64,000 bases of DNA from Isoptericola peretonis (GCA_023241745.1 JALQCY010000007.1:114202-178201); one strand, 5' to 3'; counted from the first letter of the stretch, positions 42,929-55,938 are shown. Notes: generated by a model from the sequence alone, not told the origin. Program-made: numbers and translations.

Positions 42929-43458
42929 CGACGCAGGCCACCGGCACGATGCCGCTCGGGAGCGCGCACCCCGACAGCTGGATGCTCGACCTCGTGGCCG
43001 GGGTGCGCGGGGTGCAGCACGCCGTCGTGCTCAGCTCGGACGGCCTGGTGAAGGTGCGTACCGACGTCACCGACCCGGACACGGCCGACAAGGTCGCGGC
43101 GGCCTGCGCGGGGCTCGTGGCACTCGGCATGAGCATGGGCCGCGAGTTCGGGGCGGGCGACCGGCTGCGGCAGGTCCTCGTCGAGTTCGACGGCGGGTTC
43201 CTCTTCGTCCGCGGTGCGGGCGACGGGTCGCGGCTGGCGGTCGTCACGGACGCCACCGTCGACCCGGGGCTCGTGGCGCAGCAGATGCAGGCGCAGGTCC
43301 TCATGATCGGGGAGCGGACCCTCGGCACGGACCCGGCGCACCGGCCGACGGACCGCCGTGCCGGACAGGCGCCCGAGCCGACCCCCGCGCCGACCACCGA
43401 GCGGGCCGCGGCGCCGCTGGCCACGCGTCCCGTCGCCGACGCACCGCGCGAGCCCTGA
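42925..43458 (+). CDS. cvnB: Roadblock/LC7 domain protein CvnB
   Basis: 177 residues. The first 120 are a roadblock/LC7 fold (SWMLDLVAGVRGVQHAVVLSSDGLVKVRT ... LRQVLVEFDGGFLFVRGAGDGSRLAVVTDATVDPGLVAQQM), followed by a Pro/Ala-rich tail. In Streptomyces conservons this protein associates with the GTPase CvnD, probably regulating its nucleotide state. Overlaps cvnA by 4 nt. Confidence 0.92.
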   Translation: MTTQATGTMPLGSAHPDSWMLDLVAGVRGVQHAVVLSSDGLVKVRTDVTDPDTADKVAAACAGLVALGMSMGREFGAGDRLRQVLVEFDGGFLFVRGAGDGSRLAVVTDATVDPGLVAQQMQAQVLMIGERTLGTDPAHRPTDRRAGQAPEPTPAPTTERAAAPLATRPVADAPREP

Positions 43459-43468
43459 GGGGGACCCG

Positions 43469-43846
43469 TTGCCCACCGACCCGCCCCTCGGCACGCCGAC
43501 GGACACCTATCGCGACCATCCGGTGCGCTCCTACGTCCTGACAGGCGGGCGCGCGCACCCCACCCGCAACACCCTGCGGCCGGAGACGCTGCTGTGCGCG
43601 GTGGACGACGGTCGCGAGCTGCCCGTCGCGGCGGGCCGGCACGAGCGGGCGCTGCTGGAGACGTGCCGGGGCACGCTCTCCCTGGCCGAGCTGGCGGCGT
43701 ACCTGCGGCTGCCCACCAGTCTCGTGGCGGTGCTCGCCTCCGACCTCGTCGACGCGGGCTACCTGGCGATCCGGTCGCACGCGGCGCGCGACACCCCGGG
43801 GCTCGACCTGCTGGAGGAGGTCCTCGATGGGCTCCACCGGTTCTGA
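43469..43846 (+). CDS. cvnC: DUF742 protein CvnC
   Basis: 125-residue DUF742 protein. The N-terminal VRSYVLTGGRAHP pattern and the winged-helix-like ARHERALLETCRGTLSLAELAAYLRLPTSLVAVLASDLVDAGYL segment are family hallmarks. It probably serves as an adaptor in the conservon complex. It starts at a TTG (43469) behind GAGGGGG, and overlaps cvnD by 20 nt. Confidence 0.88.
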   Translation: MPTDPPLGTPTDTYRDHPVRSYVLTGGRAHPTRNTLRPETLLCAVDDGRELPVAAGRHERALLETCRGTLSLAELAAYLRLPTSLVAVLASDLVDAGYLAIRSHAARDTPGLDLLEEVLDGLHRF

Positions 43847-44429
43847 GCCGGGCGCCGTGCACCTGGCGCCCACCGTCGAGAGGTCGGTCAAGGTGCTGGT
43901 GGTCGGCGCCTACGGCGTCGGCAAGACGACGCTCATCGGCGCGGTGAGCGAGATCCCCGTCCTCAGCACGGAGGAGACCGTCACGACGGCCAGCGTCGGC
44001 GTCGACCCGCGGCGCGGCGAGAAGTCCACGACGACGGTCGCGATGGACTTCGGGCGCGTGACCGTGGGCGGGTCCACCGCCCTCTACCTGTTCGGCACGC
44101 CGGGGCAGAAACGCTTCTGGGACCTGTGGGTCGGTCTGGCGGACGGCGCCGTGGGGGCGCTGGTGGTGGTGGACACGCGCCGGCTCGAGGACGGCTTCGA
44201 GGTGCTGGACCAGCTCGAGGAGCACACGCACCTGCCGGTCGCGGTGGTGGTCAACGAGTTCCCGGGCGCCCCGCGACACGAGCTCGAGGCCGTGCGCACC
44301 GCCCTGGACCTGCCGCCGGGCACGCCGGTGGTCTCCGGCGACCTGCGGGGGCGCCGGCAGGCCGTGGAGGCGCTGAAGGCCCTCGTCGCGCACGCGGTGC
44401 GGCGCGCGGGCGGGAGCGTGGCCGCATGA
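43827..44429 (+). CDS. cvnD: Conservon small GTPase CvnD
   Basis: 200-residue Ras-like GTP-binding protein. G1 is VVGAYGVGKTTLIGAVSE, the switch II region is LFGTPGQKRFWDLW (no DxxG, as in other CvnD proteins), and the base-recognition loop reads VVNEFPG. It should cycle between GTP and GDP under control of the CvnA/CvnB complex. ATG 43827 lies inside the cvnC coding region, with GGAGGA upstream; the stop overlaps the P450 start. Confidence 0.93.
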   Translation: MGSTGSEPGAVHLAPTVERSVKVLVVGAYGVGKTTLIGAVSEIPVLSTEETVTTASVGVDPRRGEKSTTTVAMDFGRVTVGGSTALYLFGTPGQKRFWDLWVGLADGAVGALVVVDTRRLEDGFEVLDQLEEHTHLPVAVVVNEFPGAPRHELEAVRTALDLPPGTPVVSGDLRGRRQAVEALKALVAHAVRRAGGSVAA

Positions 44430-45655
44430 GCCTCACCGGGGCGGTGCGCGTGGTGCGCCTCGAGGAGGTGACGGACCGGCCGCTGCTGGCCGACCTGGCG
44501 GGCGCCCCGGACCCCGTGGAGCGGTACGAGGCCCTGCGCTCCCGCTGGGGCGCGCTCGCCCCCGTCGACCTCGAGCCGGGCGTACCGGCGTGGCTCGCGC
44601 TCGGGCACGCCGAGGTCGCCGCCGTGCTGCGCAACGAGGCGCTCTTCACCCGCGACTCGCGCCACTGGCGGTACGAGGCCGAGCGGCTGGTCGCCTGGCG
44701 GTCGCCCACCCGGGCGGTGCTGGCGCAGCGCGACAGCGCCCACGACCGGGACGGTGCGGAGCACCGGCGCCTCCGCACGGCCCTGGCGGACGCCCTCGAC
44801 GCCGTCGAGGAGAAGCGGGTGGTGCGGGCCGTGGACGTCGCGTGCGGCTCCGTGCTCGACCGGCTGGCCGCGCGCGGCAGCGCCGACATGGTGGCCCAGT
44901 ACGCCGTCGACGTCCCCGTGCGGGTGCTGGCCGACCTGCTGGGCATGACCCTCGGAGACGCCCGCCGGATGCACGAGCTGACCGTGGCCCAGCGCTCGGG
45001 GACCGAGGCGGCGTACCCGGCGGCCGTCGAGGCGGAGGACCTGCTCGCGGGCTTCGTCGCCGCCCGGCGGGCCGAGCCGAGCGACGACCTCACGTCGGCG
45101 CTCCTCGCGCACCCCGCCCACGAGAACGACCTCGAGGTGATGGGCGCCGTGGGTCTGCTGTTCGCCACGGCGCACGACGCGGAGATCGCCTGGATCGCCA
45201 CGGCGCTGCAGCGGCTGCTGGCCGACCCGGCGTTCGCCGCCCGCCTGCACGGCGGCCGTATCTCCCTCGACGACGCCCTCGACGAGGTGGCCCGCGACAC
45301 GCCCCCGCTGCCGCACCTGCGGCCCCGGTACGCTCTCGCCGACTGCGAGCTGGGCGGCCAGGCCGTCGCGGCGGGCGACGCCGTCGTGCCCGCGGTCGCG
45401 GCGGCGAACGCCGACCGCGCGGTGCGGGCGGCGGACGACTGGGAGCGGGTCGACGCGCGCTTCCACCTCACGTGGGGGACCGGGGCGCACGCCTGCCCCG
45501 CCCACCGGACGGCGCCGGTGATCACGCGCACCGTCGTGGGTCACTTCCTCGCCAGGGTCGCGGGCATGGAGCTCGCGGTGCCGCCCGCCGACCTGGCGCC
45601 CGTGCGCTCCGCCTGGGTGCGCCACCCCCGCGAGCTCCCGGTCCGTTTCGTCTGA
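44426..45655 (+). CDS. cvnE: Conservon-associated cytochrome P450
   Basis: 409-residue P450, the fifth conservon gene. The heme-binding loop is LTWGTGAHACPAH with C357 as thiolate ligand; the K-helix ExxR is in LDEVARDT. The I-helix reads LLFATAHDAEIAW, without the usual acid-Thr pair that activates oxygen, so its catalysis may be unusual or absent. Substrate unknown. In Streptomyces several conservons end with P450 genes whose role in signalling is unclear. Overlaps cvnD by 4 nt; converges on the monooxygenase gene. Confidence 0.87.
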   Translation: MSLTGAVRVVRLEEVTDRPLLADLAGAPDPVERYEALRSRWGALAPVDLEPGVPAWLALGHAEVAAVLRNEALFTRDSRHWRYEAERLVAWRSPTRAVLAQRDSAHDRDGAEHRRLRTALADALDAVEEKRVVRAVDVACGSVLDRLAARGSADMVAQYAVDVPVRVLADLLGMTLGDARRMHELTVAQRSGTEAAYPAAVEAEDLLAGFVAARRAEPSDDLTSALLAHPAHENDLEVMGAVGLLFATAHDAEIAWIATALQRLLADPAFAARLHGGRISLDDALDEVARDTPPLPHLRPRYALADCELGGQAVAAGDAVVPAVAAANADRAVRAADDWERVDARFHLTWGTGAHACPAHRTAPVITRTVVGHFLARVAGMELAVPPADLAPVRSAWVRHPRELPVRFV

Positions 45656-45685
45656 CCGGGAGCCCGTGGCACGGTGCGGCCCCGG

Positions 45686-49778
<4,093 letters not shown>

Positions 49779-49788
49779 CGCCCGGGGC

Positions 49789-49794
49789 TACGAT
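49789..49794 (+). promoter_or_regulatory. -10 element for the second MetE-like gene, probable leaderless transcript
   Basis: TACGAT lies 6 nt before GTG 49801, immediately after the ligA stop; there is no Shine-Dalgarno sequence. Confidence 0.45.
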
Positions 49795-49800
49795 GCGCGG

Positions 49801-50907
49801 GTGCCGGACACCCTCACCTCGAACCTGACCCTGCGCGGCGCCCACCTCGTGGGCTCCGTGAACCTGTCGACCGCCCGCGACACGCTGCGCACCGTCGCGA
49901 CGCGGCTGGGAGCCCACGCCCGCCGGATCCCGGACGGCGAGGTGGGCGAGCGGTTCCACTGGATCCTCTTCCAGGGCTCGCGGTTCGAGGCGGTGGACGG
50001 CCTGGCGCGCGTGGGCGACGAGCCCGTCGTGGTGGCGGGCTTCGACGTGCGCCCCCACGTGCTCGACGGCTCGGTGCCGGCGGCGGAGCTCCGGTTCGGC
50101 CCGCTGGGCTACGCCGAGGCGGCGCGGGAGTCGTACGCCGACTTCGTCGCCCTGCGGGCCGGGGGCGTGATCGCGCCGGGCACGCGGTTCCAGGTCTGCC
50201 TGCCGTCGCCGCTGGCCGCCGTGACGACGTTCGTCGCGCCGGCCGACCGCGCCGCGGTGCACCCCGTCTACGAGGCGGCGCTGGTCCGCGAGCTCGACGA
50301 GATCCTCGCGGCGGTGCCGGCCGAGGACCTCGCCGTGCAGGTCGACCTCGCCACCGAGTTCGCGTTCGTCGAGGGTGCGAACCTCGGGGGCGGCGCGGCC
50401 CGCGCCTGGTTCGACCGCGGCGCGGACGGCGCCGCGGGCGGCGAGGACGTCCTCGAGGGCTGCGTCCGCCGCGCGGCGCGGTTCGCGGCGCACGTGCCGG
50501 CCGGCGTGGAGCTCGGCTTCCACCTCTGCTACGGGGACGTGGCGGAGAAGCACTTCGTCGAGCCGGCCGACACCGCGCACGTCGTCGCGATGGCGAACGC
50601 CCTGGTCGCCGCCCTGCCGCGGCCGGTCACCTGGGTGCACCTGCCGGTGCCGATCGACCGGGACGACGCCGCGTACGTCGCGCCGCTCGCAGGCCTCGCG
50701 ATCGGCGAGGACACCGAGCTGTACCTCGGCCTCCTGCACCACGAGGACGGCGTCGAGGGTGCCTGGCGTCGTCTCGCCGCGGCGGAGCAGGTGCTCGGCG
50801 GCCGGGCGGTCGGCGTCGCCACCGAGTGCGGCTTCGGCCGCGGCCCGAGCGAGCGCACCGCCGACCTCCTCGACCTGCACGTCGCGGTCCTCGAGCGCGC
50901 GGCCTGA
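49801..50907 (+). CDS. MetE/UROD-like barrel protein with intact metal-ligand pattern
   Basis: 368-residue protein of unknown function with the UROD/MetE-like barrel. Near residue 240 it has GFHLCYGDVAEKHFVEP and near 345 ATECGFGRGP: the His/Cys and late Cys positions expected for a zinc-thiolate methyltransferase, plus conserved acidic residues. The N-terminal segment HLVGSVNLSTARDTLRTVATRLGAHARRIPDGEVGERFHW is typical of this uncharacterised group. Members may transfer methyl groups to a thiol, but no substrate is known. GTG 49801, leaderless by position. Confidence 0.72.
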   Translation: MPDTLTSNLTLRGAHLVGSVNLSTARDTLRTVATRLGAHARRIPDGEVGERFHWILFQGSRFEAVDGLARVGDEPVVVAGFDVRPHVLDGSVPAAELRFGPLGYAEAARESYADFVALRAGGVIAPGTRFQVCLPSPLAAVTTFVAPADRAAVHPVYEAALVRELDEILAAVPAEDLAVQVDLATEFAFVEGANLGGGAARAWFDRGADGAAGGEDVLEGCVRRAARFAAHVPAGVELGFHLCYGDVAEKHFVEPADTAHVVAMANALVAALPRPVTWVHLPVPIDRDDAAYVAPLAGLAIGEDTELYLGLLHHEDGVEGAWRRLAAAEQVLGGRAVGVATECGFGRGPSERTADLLDLHVAVLERAA

Positions 50908-50922
50908 CCACCGGCGGGCGCC

Positions 50923-53160
50923 TCAGGTCCGGGCCCGTTCCTCGACACGGACGGGGACGGCTGCCGGAGCTTCGACGGCCGCCTCACGCTCGCCGAGGCG
51001 CCACCGGGGCGCGAGCCGTCGCAACGGGGCCGGCGACCACCAGGCCGCCTCGCCCGCGAGCCCGAGGGCGGCGGGCAGCAGGAGACCCCGCACCACGGTC
51101 GCGTCGACGACCACGGCGACGGCCATCCCGACCCCGAGCTGCTGCAGGAACGTGATGCCGCTGGTGGCGTAGACGGCGAACGACGCGGCGAGGATCAGGG
51201 CCGCCGCCGTGACGAGCGGTGCCGAACGGCCGATCCCGCGCGCGATCGCCCCCCGCGCGTCGCCGGTCCGCAGGTGGTCCTCCTGCACCCGGGCCAGCAG
51301 GAACACCTGGTAGTCCATCGACAGGCCGTAGGCGACGCAGAACATCAGCAGGGGGATGCTCGGCTCGAGCGTGCCGGTGGCCTCGAACCCCAGGACGCCC
51401 TCCAGCAGGCCCTGCTGGAAACCTGCCACCAGGACGCCGAACATCACGGACAGGCTCAGCCCGTTGAGGACGCCGGCCAGGGCGGGGACGACCACCGAGC
51501 CCGTCATCGCGAACAGCACCAGCGCGGTCACGAGCACGACCAGGCCCGCGACCAGGGGGAGTCGTTCGGTGACGCCGTCGCGGTAGTCGGTGAGGTCGGC
51601 GGGGTACCCGCCGACCACGGCGTCGCCCCACGTCGCCGGCGGCGGGGTGTCGCGGACGGTGCGAACGAGCTCGGTCGGTGCCTCGGCGAGCGTCTCGCCG
51701 GTGGGCAGCACCGACAACCACGTGCCGCCGTCCCCGAGCGTGTACCGGTCGGGGTCGCGGGACCCCGTGCCCACGCGGTCGCCCGCGACGAACGACCCGG
51801 ATGCCGAGTCGACGCGCTCCACCCCGGGCAGGCCCGACAGGCGGGCCGCGTAGCGGGACAGCGCCGCGGCGTCCGGCGGGGCGCCCGGCAGCACGACCTG
51901 CAGCGCATCGGCTTCCTCGGTGCGGAAGTCCGACCGGATCGTGTCGTACATCGCGCGCACGGGCGTGCCCGAGGGCAGCACGCGGTCGTCAGGGGCACCG
52001 AACACGATGCCGAGCGCGGGCGCGCCGAGCGCGAGCACGACGGCGAGCCCGGCGCCTCCCCAGACGACGGGCCGGGCGGCCACACGCCCGGCGGTCCGCT
52101 GCCAGAACGCGCCCTCGCCGGGGTCGCCCGGGGCGAGCACCCGCCGTCCCAGGAGCACCAGGACGGCGGGGAGGAAGGCGACCGAGGCGAGGAGGGCGCT
52201 GGCCACGACCGCGATGCCCGCGTACGCGAAGGAGGACAGGAACGGGAACGGGAAGACGAGGAGCACCGCGAGGGAGGCGCCGACGGTCACGCCGCTGAAG
52301 GCGACCGTGCGTCCGGCGACCCGTACCGCGCGCCGGGCGGCGGCCCGCACGTCGCCGCCGGCGCCCAGCTCCTCACGGAACCGGTACGCCACGAACAGGC
52401 CGTAGTCGACGCCCAGGCCGATGCCCATGACGAGCGCGATGTTCGAGGCGAACGTCGACACCTCGGTGACCGCCGCGACGGCCCGCAGCGCGGCGAGCGC
52501 GCCGACGACGGCGAGCAGGCCGGTCGCGAGGGTGGCGAGCGCGACGCCGAGCCGTCGGTAGACGGCCCAGAGCAGGAGCCCGACCAGCGGCACCACGACG
52601 AGCTCCGCCCGCAGGAAGTCGGTGCGAGCCTGCGCGGCGGCCACCCGGAAGACCTCGTCACCGCCTCCCAGGGTGACGTCCACGGGGCCGTCCGCCGGCG
52701 CCGCGTCGACCACCCCTTCCTCGATCGTCGGCAGCACCGTGCCGCGCACGTGGTCGGCGTCCCCGGGCGCCCAGGCCAGCACGAGCCCCGAGGTCCGCGC
52801 CTCGCTCGCGAGCGTGTCGGGTGCTCCCGGGTCCCAGGCGGACCAGACGTCCTCCACGCCCGGCACGGCGGACAGGTCGTCCGCGATCTCCAGCGCCGCG
52901 GCGGCGACCGCGGGGTCGTCCACGGTGGCGCCGTCGTCGGCGGGCTCGACCAGGATCGCGACGTTGGGACTGCCCCGTCCGGACTGGCCGAGCGTCTGCC
53001 GGGCCTCGAGGGACTCCGACCCCGGCGCCTCGTACCGGTTGAGCGAGAGGGCGTCCATGACCCCGGCGGCGGCGACGGCCAGGACGAGGAAGACCAGGGC
53101 GGTGGCGACCACGACGGTGCGGGGTCGGCGGGTGACGGTCCTGGCGACGTTCTCGAGCAC
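50923..53160 (-). CDS. MMPL-family RND transporter
   Basis: 745-residue inner-membrane exporter with two repeats of six transmembrane helices, each preceded by a large extracytoplasmic loop. Conserved proton-relay segments are GIGLGVDYGLFVAYRFREEL in helix 4 and YGLSMDYQVFLLARVQEDH in helix 10. In actinobacteria such proteins export lipids, siderophores or drugs. The divergent TetR gene and the operator pair suggest inducible efflux. The GTG start at 53160 has GGAGG upstream (minus strand) and gives the usual short cytoplasmic N-terminus. Confidence 0.92.
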   Translation of the reverse strand: MLENVARTVTRRPRTVVVATALVFLVLAVAAAGVMDALSLNRYEAPGSESLEARQTLGQSGRGSPNVAILVEPADDGATVDDPAVAAAALEIADDLSAVPGVEDVWSAWDPGAPDTLASEARTSGLVLAWAPGDADHVRGTVLPTIEEGVVDAAPADGPVDVTLGGGDEVFRVAAAQARTDFLRAELVVVPLVGLLLWAVYRRLGVALATLATGLLAVVGALAALRAVAAVTEVSTFASNIALVMGIGLGVDYGLFVAYRFREELGAGGDVRAAARRAVRVAGRTVAFSGVTVGASLAVLLVFPFPFLSSFAYAGIAVVASALLASVAFLPAVLVLLGRRVLAPGDPGEGAFWQRTAGRVAARPVVWGGAGLAVVLALGAPALGIVFGAPDDRVLPSGTPVRAMYDTIRSDFRTEEADALQVVLPGAPPDAAALSRYAARLSGLPGVERVDSASGSFVAGDRVGTGSRDPDRYTLGDGGTWLSVLPTGETLAEAPTELVRTVRDTPPPATWGDAVVGGYPADLTDYRDGVTERLPLVAGLVVLVTALVLFAMTGSVVVPALAGVLNGLSLSVMFGVLVAGFQQGLLEGVLGFEATGTLEPSIPLLMFCVAYGLSMDYQVFLLARVQEDHLRTGDARGAIARGIGRSAPLVTAAALILAASFAVYATSGITFLQQLGVGMAVAVVVDATVVRGLLLPAALGLAGEAAWWSPAPLRRLAPRWRLGEREAAVEAPAAVPVRVEERART

Positions 53161-53184
53161 GGGGAACCTCCGGTAGCGTGAACA

Positions 53185-53227
53185 CGAGCGATTGTTCGCC
53201 TTCCCGGAGAATACGAGCAATCACTCG
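53185..53227. promoter_or_regulatory. Paired TetR operator-like palindromes
   Basis: CGAGCGATTGTTCG (53185-53198) and CGAGCAATCACTCG (53214-53227) match at 12 of 14 positions when one is inverted, and each is itself a near palindrome with CGAG/CTCG-type half sites. They lie between the divergent exporter and TetR genes, 25 nt before the exporter start and 22 nt before the tetR start. Binding by the adjacent TetR protein to repress both genes is the obvious model. Confidence 0.72.
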
Positions 53228-53248
53228 CATATGTCGAGAGGGAGATCG

Positions 53249-53890
53249 ATGACCAGTGCCGACGACCGTTCCGATGCCGACGTCGACGGGCGGGCGCCCC
53301 GCCGTCAGGCGCGCGGGCAGCGCCGGATCGAGGAGATCCTCGACGCGGCGGGGCGGGTGTTCGTCCGGGAGGGCTACGACGCGGCCACCACCAACGCGGT
53401 CGCGAAAGAGGCGGGGATCTCGCCCGGCTCGCTGTACCAGTACTTCCGCAACAAGGACGAGATCGCCCAGGGCCTCGCGGTCCGGTACGCCGCCGGGCTC
53501 GCCGAGCTCCAGAGGGCGGCGTTCGACGGCGTCGACCCGCAGGGGCTATCCCTCGAGGACCTGGTGCGCCGCGTGATCGACCCCGTGGTGGCGTTCAACG
53601 TGGCCCACCCGGCGTTCAAGACCTTGTTCGCGCGGACCGACCCGCCGCCCGGCCTCGCCGAGGCGACGGCGCCGCTCGACGCGTCGATCCACGAGCGTGC
53701 CGCGGCCCTCGTCGCCGCGCGCGCGCCGCAGCTCGCACCCGCCGACGCGGCCCGGGTGAGCGTCGTGGCCACGCAGCTGGTGCGGGCCATGATGCCGTTG
53801 GTGGTCGCGGCGTCCGGGGCCGAGCGGGAGAGGCTGGCGGCCGAGGCGCGCTCGGCCGTGGCCGCCTATCTGCGGGTGGCCCTGGGCTGA
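53249..53890 (+). CDS. TetR/AcrR-family transcriptional repressor
   Basis: 213 residues. The N-terminal helix-turn-helix is RIEEILDAAGRVFVREGYDAATTNAVAKEAGISPGSLYQYFRNKDEIAQGL (residues about 26-75); the C-terminal helical domain binds an unknown ligand. ATG 53249 with GAGGGAG upstream. It should repress itself and the divergent MMPL exporter through the operators at 53185-53227. Confidence 0.92.
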   Translation: MTSADDRSDADVDGRAPRRQARGQRRIEEILDAAGRVFVREGYDAATTNAVAKEAGISPGSLYQYFRNKDEIAQGLAVRYAAGLAELQRAAFDGVDPQGLSLEDLVRRVIDPVVAFNVAHPAFKTLFARTDPPPGLAEATAPLDASIHERAAALVAARAPQLAPADAARVSVVATQLVRAMMPLVVAASGAERERLAAEARSAVAAYLRVALG

Positions 53891-53942
53891 GGACGCACGG
53901 GTGGGCTGCTCGCGCCGTGCCGTGCGTCCGCCTACCGGTGGC

Positions 53943-54608
53943 TCACCGGCTGGCCCAGAGCAGGCCGCGCTCGAGGATGGCGCGGATCTCGGGCACCTCG
54001 AGGTCGGCGAGCTGGTGCCCCTCGGTGCAGACGAAGATCTTCCCGGCACCCCACCGCCGGGTCCAGACGGCGGGGCAGACCACCGGCTCGTGCCACGGGT
54101 CGTCGCCCCGGGGCGGGATGGTGGTGGTCGCGAGCACGTCGCTGGCCGAGTCCGTGAGGACCCAGTACTGCTCGGAGAACAGGTCGATCGTGCCCAGGCC
54201 GGCGACGATCGGATGGTCCGCCCGCCCGGGCACGATCTCGACGGTGTGGCGCACCAGGTCGTGGGCGTGCGCGGCGAACTGGCCACCCACCATCTGGAGG
54301 TAGTCGGTCGCCATCCGGAACGAGTCCACGACGCCGCCGTGCCAGCCGGCGAAGCCGGTGCCGCTCGCGACGGCGCGGCGCAGCCCGCGCATCTCGTCGG
54401 GCAGGATCTCGCCCATCGTCCAGGACTGGACGACCAGGTCGACGCCGACCATGAACTCCGCGTCGGCGTAGACCTCGAGGGTCTCGGTCGTCGTCACGTC
54501 GAACCCGGACTCCTTGAGGAACGGCGCGAACAGCTCGGTGGCCTCGACGGGGGCGTGCCCCGGCCAGCCGCCGCGTACCACCAGCGCCCGACGATCCTGT
54601 CCGGTCAT
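53943..54608 (-). CDS. thuA: ThuA-like (trehalose utilisation) protein
   Basis: 221-residue ThuA-family protein with a class I glutamine amidotransferase-like fold: ALVVRGGWPGHAPVEATELF at the N-terminus, VDLVVQSWTMGEIL, GTGFAGWHGGVVDSF at the nucleophile-elbow region, FSEQYWVL and WTRRWGAGKIFVCTEGH. The nucleophile cysteine of amidotransferases is replaced (GWHGG). In Sinorhizobium, ThuA takes part in trehalose degradation through a 3-keto intermediate. ATG 54608 has GAGGAGG upstream. It follows the ROK repressor gene on the same strand. Confidence 0.85.
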   Translation of the reverse strand: MTGQDRRALVVRGGWPGHAPVEATELFAPFLKESGFDVTTTETLEVYADAEFMVGVDLVVQSWTMGEILPDEMRGLRRAVASGTGFAGWHGGVVDSFRMATDYLQMVGGQFAAHAHDLVRHTVEIVPGRADHPIVAGLGTIDLFSEQYWVLTDSASDVLATTTIPPRGDDPWHEPVVCPAVWTRRWGAGKIFVCTEGHQLADLEVPEIRAILERGLLWASR

Positions 54609-54636
54609 GAGTCCTCCTCGACCCGCTGTCCCTGCC

Positions 54637-54670
54637 TGCGTGCGCCGGATGCTCCGGCGGCCCGCACGCA
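54637..54670. terminator. Two-tier stem between the ROK repressor and thuA genes
   Basis: Outer arms TGCGTGC (54637-54643) and GCACGCA (54664-54670) enclose an inner perfect hairpin GCCGGA/TCCGGC (54644-54658) with a 3-nt loop and a 5-nt bulge. Probable terminator or attenuator that partly separates thuA from the upstream repressor gene. Confidence 0.5.
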
Positions 54671-54728
54671 TCGATGTTTCACCGGCGCCTCGTCGTCGTC
54701 AACACGTCGGGGCATGCATCACCCGGCC

Positions 54729-55907
54729 TCAGATGAGTGCGTCGATCGACGCGGGGGAGAGCACGTGGTCCACGGCCATCGCGCTGGCCCCCAGCACCCC
54801 CGCCTCGCCGCGCGTCTGCGACGTGACGATCCTCAGGTGCTGGGTGGCCAGGGGCAGGGAGCGTCGGTACACGACCTCGCGGATCCCGGCGATGAGGTGC
54901 TCGCCCGCCTCGGCGAGGATGCCGCCGATGACGATCACCGACGGGTTCAGCATGCTCACGCACGCGGCGAGGACCGTGCCGATGTCCCGGCCCGCCTGGC
55001 GCACCGCCGCGCTCGCCGCCAGGTCGCCGGACCGCACGAGACGGACGACGTCGGCGCTCCGATGGGCGTCGAGGCCCTCGGCGGCGAGCCGCTCGGCCAC
55101 GGCCTGGCCGCTCGCGATGGCCTCGAGGCAGCCGACGTTGCCGCATCGGCACGGTGCGCCCTCCGCCCCGGCGACCGCGACGTGTCCGAGGTCCCCCGCC
55201 GCGCCCTGGGCACCGCGGCGCAGTGCGCCGTCGGCGATGATCCCGGAGCCGATCCCGGTGGCGACCTTGACGAACAGCAGGTTGTCGATCGTCCGCCAGG
55301 CGGCACGGTGCTCACCGAGCGCCATGATGTTCACGTCGTTGTCCACGAGGACCGGCGCGTCGAAGTGCCGGCGCAGGATGCCGGGCACGTCGACGTCGTC
55401 CCAGGCCGGCATGATCGGCGGCATGATCGGGTGCCCCGTCGAGTGCTCGACCGGGCCGGGGAGCCCCACGCCGACCCCGGCCAGCTCGCCCTCGTCGCGC
55501 TCGGCCGCGGCGAGGAGCTTGTCGCCGTTCTCGACGACCCAGCCGAGGACGGTGTCGGGTCCCTCCGCGATGGACAGCGGCGCGTCGGTCTCGGCCAGCA
55601 CCTGGGACGCAAGGTCGGTGAGCGCGATGCGGGCGTGCGTCGCCCCGAGGTCGACGGCGAGCACCACCTTCGCGCGGGGGTTGAACGCGAACGTCGCCGG
55701 GGGCCGGCCGCCGGTCGACGTGGCCTCGCCGGCCGGGGCGATCAGGCCCGCCGACATGAGGAGGTCGATACGGGCGGCGATGGTCGAGCGGGCCTGGCCG
55801 GTCGCCGTCGCGAGGTCGGCGCGCGTCCGGGGCTGACCGTCCCGCAGCAGCTGGAACATCTCCCCGGCCCCCGTCGGCCGAGGAGCGAACTTCAGCAGTT
55901 CCTCCAT
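54729..55907 (-). CDS. ROK-family transcriptional repressor
   Basis: 392 residues: an N-terminal winged helix (MFQLLRDGQPRTRADLATATGQARSTIAARIDLLMSAGLI) then a ROK sugar-kinase-like domain with VLAVDLGATHARIALTDL (phosphate loop), VLVDNDVNIMALGEH, GIGSGIIADG and the zinc-binding CRCGNVGCLEA. It should repress the divergent sugar transporter and be released by a sugar. The ATG at 55907 is used; in-frame GTG 55913 and TTG 55919 could extend it slightly. No ribosome site is visible, so its transcript may also be leaderless. Confidence 0.92.
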   Translation of the reverse strand: MEELLKFAPRPTGAGEMFQLLRDGQPRTRADLATATGQARSTIAARIDLLMSAGLIAPAGEATSTGGRPPATFAFNPRAKVVLAVDLGATHARIALTDLASQVLAETDAPLSIAEGPDTVLGWVVENGDKLLAAAERDEGELAGVGVGLPGPVEHSTGHPIMPPIMPAWDDVDVPGILRRHFDAPVLVDNDVNIMALGEHRAAWRTIDNLLFVKVATGIGSGIIADGALRRGAQGAAGDLGHVAVAGAEGAPCRCGNVGCLEAIASGQAVAERLAAEGLDAHRSADVVRLVRSGDLAASAAVRQAGRDIGTVLAACVSMLNPSVIVIGGILAEAGEHLIAGIREVVYRRSLPLATQHLRIVTSQTRGEAGVLGASAMAVDHVLSPASIDALI

Positions 55908-55938
55908 GTTCACAGTCAATCATGATCACAGTCGTGCA

